Shown here: positions 6,522-8,614 of the stretch, piece after piece | Numbering within the stretch: the first letter of the stretch is position 1 | Layout of the letters: every line of letters starts with the position of its first letter | Made by a program: the position numbers and the translations under genes | Source of the DNA: DATEHG01 sp035279705 | Lineage (GTDB): Bacteria; Gemmatimonadota; Gemmatimonadetes; Gemmatimonadales; GWC2-71-9 | Length of the DNA: 8,614 bases | Assembly: GCA_035279705.1 (NCBI GenBank) | Contig: DATEHG010000142.1 | Span: 1-8,614, forward strand | Reading direction: 5' to 3' | Notes under the pieces: model-generated | Databases searched by the model: none | The model's input: the letters and a program-made list of their open reading frames with translations, nothing else | Told to the model about the DNA's origin: nothing

Positions 6522-6555
6522 ACAAAACCCCGGCGGCGCACCACGCCACCGGGGT
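6522..6555 (-). terminator. Intrinsic terminator after the lipoprotein gene
   Basis: On the minus strand, arms ACCCCGGTGGCG (6555-6544) and CGCCGCCGGGGT (6538-6527) form a 12-bp stem with one G-T pair and a 5-nt loop. A TTTTGT tract follows. It lies 23 nt beyond the lipoprotein stop, and the CDF -10 box follows it directly. Confidence 0.85.
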
Positions 6556-6578
6556 CGGAGAGAAGCAGGACATGCCGG

Positions 6579-7034
6579 CTATTTCCGGTCGGCCTGCCAC
6601 ACACCCGTGAAGTGATAAGCCACGTTATTGAACGTGTAGTCGCAGGTGCCGGTACCCGTCATCCGGTCTGGATTGCCGTTCTCGAAGCTGCCGGTGAGCG
6701 AGCAGATGCTCGTCTTGAAGCTCACCTGCATCCCGCTCACCAGCCCTTCGGTGACGGTGAACTTGCTGCCATCGGACAGCGGGCCGGTATAGTCGCTGTG
6801 ATTGGGAGTGGAGCAGATGCCGACCTGCGAGCCGCTGCCCGTGAACGTCATCCCGGACTGGGTGAGGTGATACTCACCGAGAGGGATGTGGCTGTCGCCG
6901 CTGGCGGCGTCGGTGAACTCGCCACTCTGGCGCCAGGTCCCGGTCAGCGAATAGTTCGGGGTATTGTCGGTCGCTTCCTTGCAGCCCAGGAGGCTGAGCG
7001 ACAAGGCGAACAGGGCCAGGCGGGACGACACCAT
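6579..7034 (-). CDS. Predicted lipoprotein, unknown function
   Basis: I do not recognise this 151-residue protein. It begins with a short signal peptide: arginine at residue 5, a hydrophobic stretch over residues 6-17, and a lipobox-like LLGC with C18 as the probable lipidated cysteine. It should therefore be anchored in the inner or outer membrane facing the periplasm. The mature part is rich in G, T and S with alternating hydrophobics, suggesting a small beta-sandwich or lipocalin-like barrel. It opens with LTGTWRQSG, has LTQSGMTFTGSG in the middle, and ends with HFTGVW. Three further cysteines (C74, C111, C131) could include one disulphide. ATG 7034 is set by GGAGG five bases upstream (7044-7040). 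A promoter-like pair lies at 7071-7099 and a strong terminator follows the stop, so it is monocistronic. It may function in metal or envelope stress by context only. Confidence 0.85.
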   Translation of the reverse strand: MVSSRLALFALSLSLLGCKEATDNTPNYSLTGTWRQSGEFTDAASGDSHIPLGEYHLTQSGMTFTGSGSQVGICSTPNHSDYTGPLSDGSKFTVTEGLVSGMQVSFKTSICSLTGSFENGNPDRMTGTGTCDYTFNNVAYHFTGVWQADRK

Positions 7035-7070
7035 GACGGCCTCCGGAATTGCTGGCGGGGTGCGACCCTG

Positions 7071-7099
7071 ATAGTGCCATTCAGGAGGAGTGGAGTCAA
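7071..7099 (-). promoter_or_regulatory. Promoter of the lipoprotein gene
   Basis: On the minus strand, TTGACT (7099-7094, 5 of 6 to consensus) and CACTAT (7076-7071) are separated by 17 nt. A TGg extension abuts the -10. The predicted start would give a leader of about 30 nt containing the GGAGG at 7044-7040. This is a conventional layout, in contrast to the leaderless genes. Confidence 0.6.
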
Positions 7100-7119
7100 G
7101 CACCTTTCCCGGCAAGGAC

Positions 7120-7148
7120 TTGGCGGGCACGGTAATTGACGGTAAGTT
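7120..7148 (+). promoter_or_regulatory. Leaderless promoter of the small secreted protein gene
   Basis: TTGGCG (7120-7125), a 17-nt spacer and TAAGTT (7143-7148) form a recognisable -35/-10 pair. The -10 ends exactly 6 nt before GTG 7155. A direct repeat of ACGGTAA (7129-7135 and 7139-7145) with 10-bp period overlaps the spacer and -10, and could be an operator. Confidence 0.6.
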
Positions 7149-7154
7149 GGTCCC

Positions 7155-7502
7155 GTGCGACCCCAAACCCTGCGCCTCAAGGCGCTCTTCCTGGCCCTCC
7201 TCCTCCTCGGAGGATCGCTCGGCCTGCCGGTGCTCGACCTCATGGTCTGGCACAGCGGGACGGCGCATGGCCCGGTGGCGGTCCACACTGGCGGCGTTCC
7301 CCGCTCCGCCGATCAGCACGACCGGCAGTGTCAGTTCAACAACCTGATCCCCAGCGCCACCCCGACACCGCCGGCGCCACAATCGCTGGCACTCTGCCCG
7401 GTGCTGGACCAGGGACCGATCGCGGCCGCAGGGCTGCTGCAGAGCCCGGTCCTGGTCGGACGCGCCAACTCTCCCCGGGCACCACCCGCCGTTCTCGCCT
7501 GA
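7155..7502 (+). CDS. Small secreted or membrane-anchored His/Cys protein
   Basis: This 115-residue protein is not confidently assigned to a family. Residues 1-30 look like a signal peptide or membrane anchor: positive residues at 2, 7 and 9, then the leucine-rich core of residues 10-19. The rest has no further membrane helix. It has a cluster of potential metal ligands (H33, H38, H44, H55, C59 in DQHDRQCQF) plus C81, and is rich in proline and alanine towards the end. Small periplasmic proteins with scattered His and Cys often precede CzcCBA- or CusCBA-type efflux genes (for example DUF2946-like proteins). The TolC-family gene 156 nt downstream fits that pattern. GTG 7155 is supported by the TAAGTT box six bases upstream and the absence of a Shine-Dalgarno. 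A metal-sensing or metal-chaperone role is inference only. Confidence 0.7.
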   Translation: MRPQTLRLKALFLALLLLGGSLGLPVLDLMVWHSGTAHGPVAVHTGGVPRSADQHDRQCQFNNLIPSATPTPPAPQSLALCPVLDQGPIAAAGLLQSPVLVGRANSPRAPPAVLA

Positions 7503-7504
7503 TC

Positions 7505-7527
7505 CCGTCCCGCCCGTAGCGGGACGG
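7505..7527 (+). other. GC-rich stem-loop between the small protein and TolC genes
   Basis: CCGTCCCG (7505-7512) pairs perfectly with CGGGACGG (7520-7527) across a 7-nt loop, two bases after the stop codon. No T-run follows, so it is more likely an mRNA-stability or partial-attenuation element within an operon than a full terminator. Confidence 0.55.
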
Positions 7528-7647
7528 ACGCCGGCCACGCCTCCGATCGGGGCGCGTGCGCCAGGCTGATCAACTCCACTTCCAGCATCAGCGTTGTGAT
7601 CCGGGTGCGGCCCAAAGGCCGTCCCGGTGTGGAGCAGGCCAGAGACC

Positions 7648-7653
7648 GGGAGG
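7648..7653 (+). promoter_or_regulatory. Shine-Dalgarno of the TolC-family gene
   Basis: GGGAGG ends 5 nt before TTG 7659. It favours this rare start over the in-frame GTG at 7629, which has no ribosome site and would put ten charged residues ahead of the signal peptide. Confidence 0.65.
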
Positions 7654-7658
7654 CCGGG

Positions 7659-8614
7659 TTGTCCGTTCGAAGATTCGCTTTCATCCACGCCACTATCGTG
7701 GCCCTCGCGGCCGCGCCGTTCGCGGCGGCGCAGGGGCCCGCGCCTTTGGCGCTGTCGCGCCAGCAGGCCGTCGACTCCGCGCTGGCGCACAACCCGTCGC
7801 TCTCCGTGCTGCAGGAGCAGGTGAGCCAGGCGCGCGCCCGGAAGGTGCAGTCCACCGCCTTTCCCGATCCCACCCTCACGGCGGATTACGCCGGCGCCTC
7901 CAAGCTGTTCAAGCCCGGCAGCCGCACCGGTGGTGACGTGGCACTCGGCATCACCGTTCCGTTCCCCTACAAGTTCCATCTGCTGGGCACCATCGGCCAG
8001 GCCGACGTCGACGCCGCCGAGCTGAGTCTCACCCAGCTGAGGCAGGAGACGACCGCGCAGACGGTCCAGGCCTACGACGCGCTGCTGGTCGCCTTGCAGC
8101 ATCACGCCGACCTGACGGAAGGGAAGACACTCGCCGAGACGTTCCTGGCCAAGACGAAGACCCGGTTCGAGGCCGGTACCGTGGCCCGGATCGATGTGCT
8201 CAAGGCGAGCGTGGATCTCGCCGCCGCGAAGAACGCGCTGATCGCCAACGAACGTGACCTGGCCAACGCCCGCTCCGCCCTGGATCGGCTGCTGGGACGG
8301 GCGCTCGGCTCGCCGATCGAGGCGACCGACTCGCTGGTGGTGCCCGACTCGCTGCCGCCGCTCGATACCCTGATCGCGCTGGCCCACGCCCGGCGGCCGG
8401 AGCTGCAGTCCCTGGCGCGCCAGCGGGCCGGCGCCGCCTCCGCGACGACGCTCGCCAGGCAGTTCTGGATTCCCGACCTGGCCATCGACCTGGAGAAGAA
8501 CTGGGCCGATCCCGACCCGGCGACCTATACCGCCGGGATCGGCATCACGGTGCCGCTGTTCTTCTGGAATCACACCCGGGGCGAAGTCGCCGAATCGCAG
8601 CACCACGAGTACGA
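7659..8614 (+). CDS. TolC/CzcC-family outer-membrane efflux protein, partial
   Basis: The first 318 residues of an outer-membrane efflux protein are present; family length is about 420-450, so roughly 100 or more residues lie beyond the window. From TTG 7659 a classic Sec signal peptide is seen (RR at 4-5, hydrophobic stretch 6-24, likely cut after AAAQ or nearby), without a lipobox, as in CzcC rather than CusC. The mature protein has the family's two repeats. The first spans about 33-217, with GITVPFPYKFH (97-107) and FEAGTVARIDVLKA (170-183). The second begins about 234, with GITVPLFFWN (295-304) as the counterpart strand. Such proteins form the trimeric outer-membrane channel of RND or MFS tripartite pumps, and CzcC/CusC members export heavy metals. 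The nearby CDF exporter and upstream His/Cys protein favour metal, but drug efflux is not excluded. Membrane-fusion and pump genes would be expected just downstream. Confidence 0.92.
   Translation, partial: MSVRRFAFIHATIVALAAAPFAAAQGPAPLALSRQQAVDSALAHNPSLSVLQEQVSQARARKVQSTAFPDPTLTADYAGASKLFKPGSRTGGDVALGITVPFPYKFHLLGTIGQADVDAAELSLTQLRQETTAQTVQAYDALLVALQHHADLTEGKTLAETFLAKTKTRFEAGTVARIDVLKASVDLAAAKNALIANERDLANARSALDRLLGRALGSPIEATDSLVVPDSLPPLDTLIALAHARRPELQSLARQRAGAASATTLARQFWIPDLAIDLEKNWADPDPATYTAGIGITVPLFFWNHTRGEVAESQHHEY

Noticed and set aside
6520..6525. TTGTCG on the minus strand as a -35 box for the CDF gene.
   Set aside because: It lies only two bases from the TACGGT box, far too close for a -35, and overlaps the terminator T-tract.
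6506..6604. In-frame N-terminal extension of the CDF gene to 6604.
   Set aside because: It would read through the lipoprotein stop region and its terminator hairpin, and adds no transporter-like sequence.
6579..8606. A 675-codon minus-strand open frame through the small-protein and TolC genes, in frame with the lipoprotein.
   Set aside because: Only its last 151 codons look like a protein. The rest is Arg/Gly-rich antisense of the TolC-family gene, and a ribosome site plus signal peptide place the real start at 7034.

Overview
The window is high-GC bacterial DNA. It carries eight protein genes, two of them cut by the window edges, and I see no RNA genes, insertion sequences or CRISPR arrays. 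A lipoprotein signal peptide and a TolC/CzcC-type outer-membrane factor indicate a Gram-negative cell envelope. Three genes have a TANNNT box exactly six bases before the start codon, a leaderless-transcript signature. The G-rich and heptamer intergenic repeats and the EF-G2-type paralogue would suit a soil or wastewater lineage such as Gemmatimonadota. That placement is an impression from style, not a demonstrated assignment.

Layout. (1) 1-1940, minus: most of an EF-G-like translational GTPase with a divergent G domain; its C-terminus lies outside the window. (2) 1941-2132: a divergent intergenic region with a G-rich patch, a GCTCCCT heptamer repeat and a leaderless promoter. (3) 2133-4574, plus: a tight cluster of a short-chain dehydrogenase, a 67-residue BFD-type [2Fe-2S] protein (overlap GTGA) and a two-TM GAF sensor histidine kinase. 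(4) 4684-5544, plus: an NmrA-like NAD(P)-binding protein, flanked on both sides by about 75-bp imperfect palindromes built of GGGGGGAT units. (5) 5630-6505, minus: a cation diffusion facilitator (CDF) metal transporter. (6) 6579-7034, minus: a predicted lipoprotein of unknown function, with its own promoter and an intrinsic terminator. (7) 7155-8614, plus: a small secreted His/Cys-containing protein, then a TolC-family outer-membrane efflux protein cut by the window end.

How the genes may work together. The right half looks like an envelope and metal-homeostasis neighbourhood. The CDF exporter moves divalent metal from cytoplasm to periplasm. The small secreted protein plus TolC-family gene is the usual head of a CzcCBA/CusCBA-type operon, whose membrane-fusion and RND pump genes would lie beyond base 8614. 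The left cluster joins a redox enzyme, an Fe-S protein and a sensor kinase, so redox sensing is possible, but nothing in the sequence proves it. No response regulator is visible. The most distinctive observations are the three identically spaced leaderless starts, the paired palindromes around the NmrA gene, the altered guanine-binding motif of the EF-G paralogue and the coupled mini-ferredoxin.
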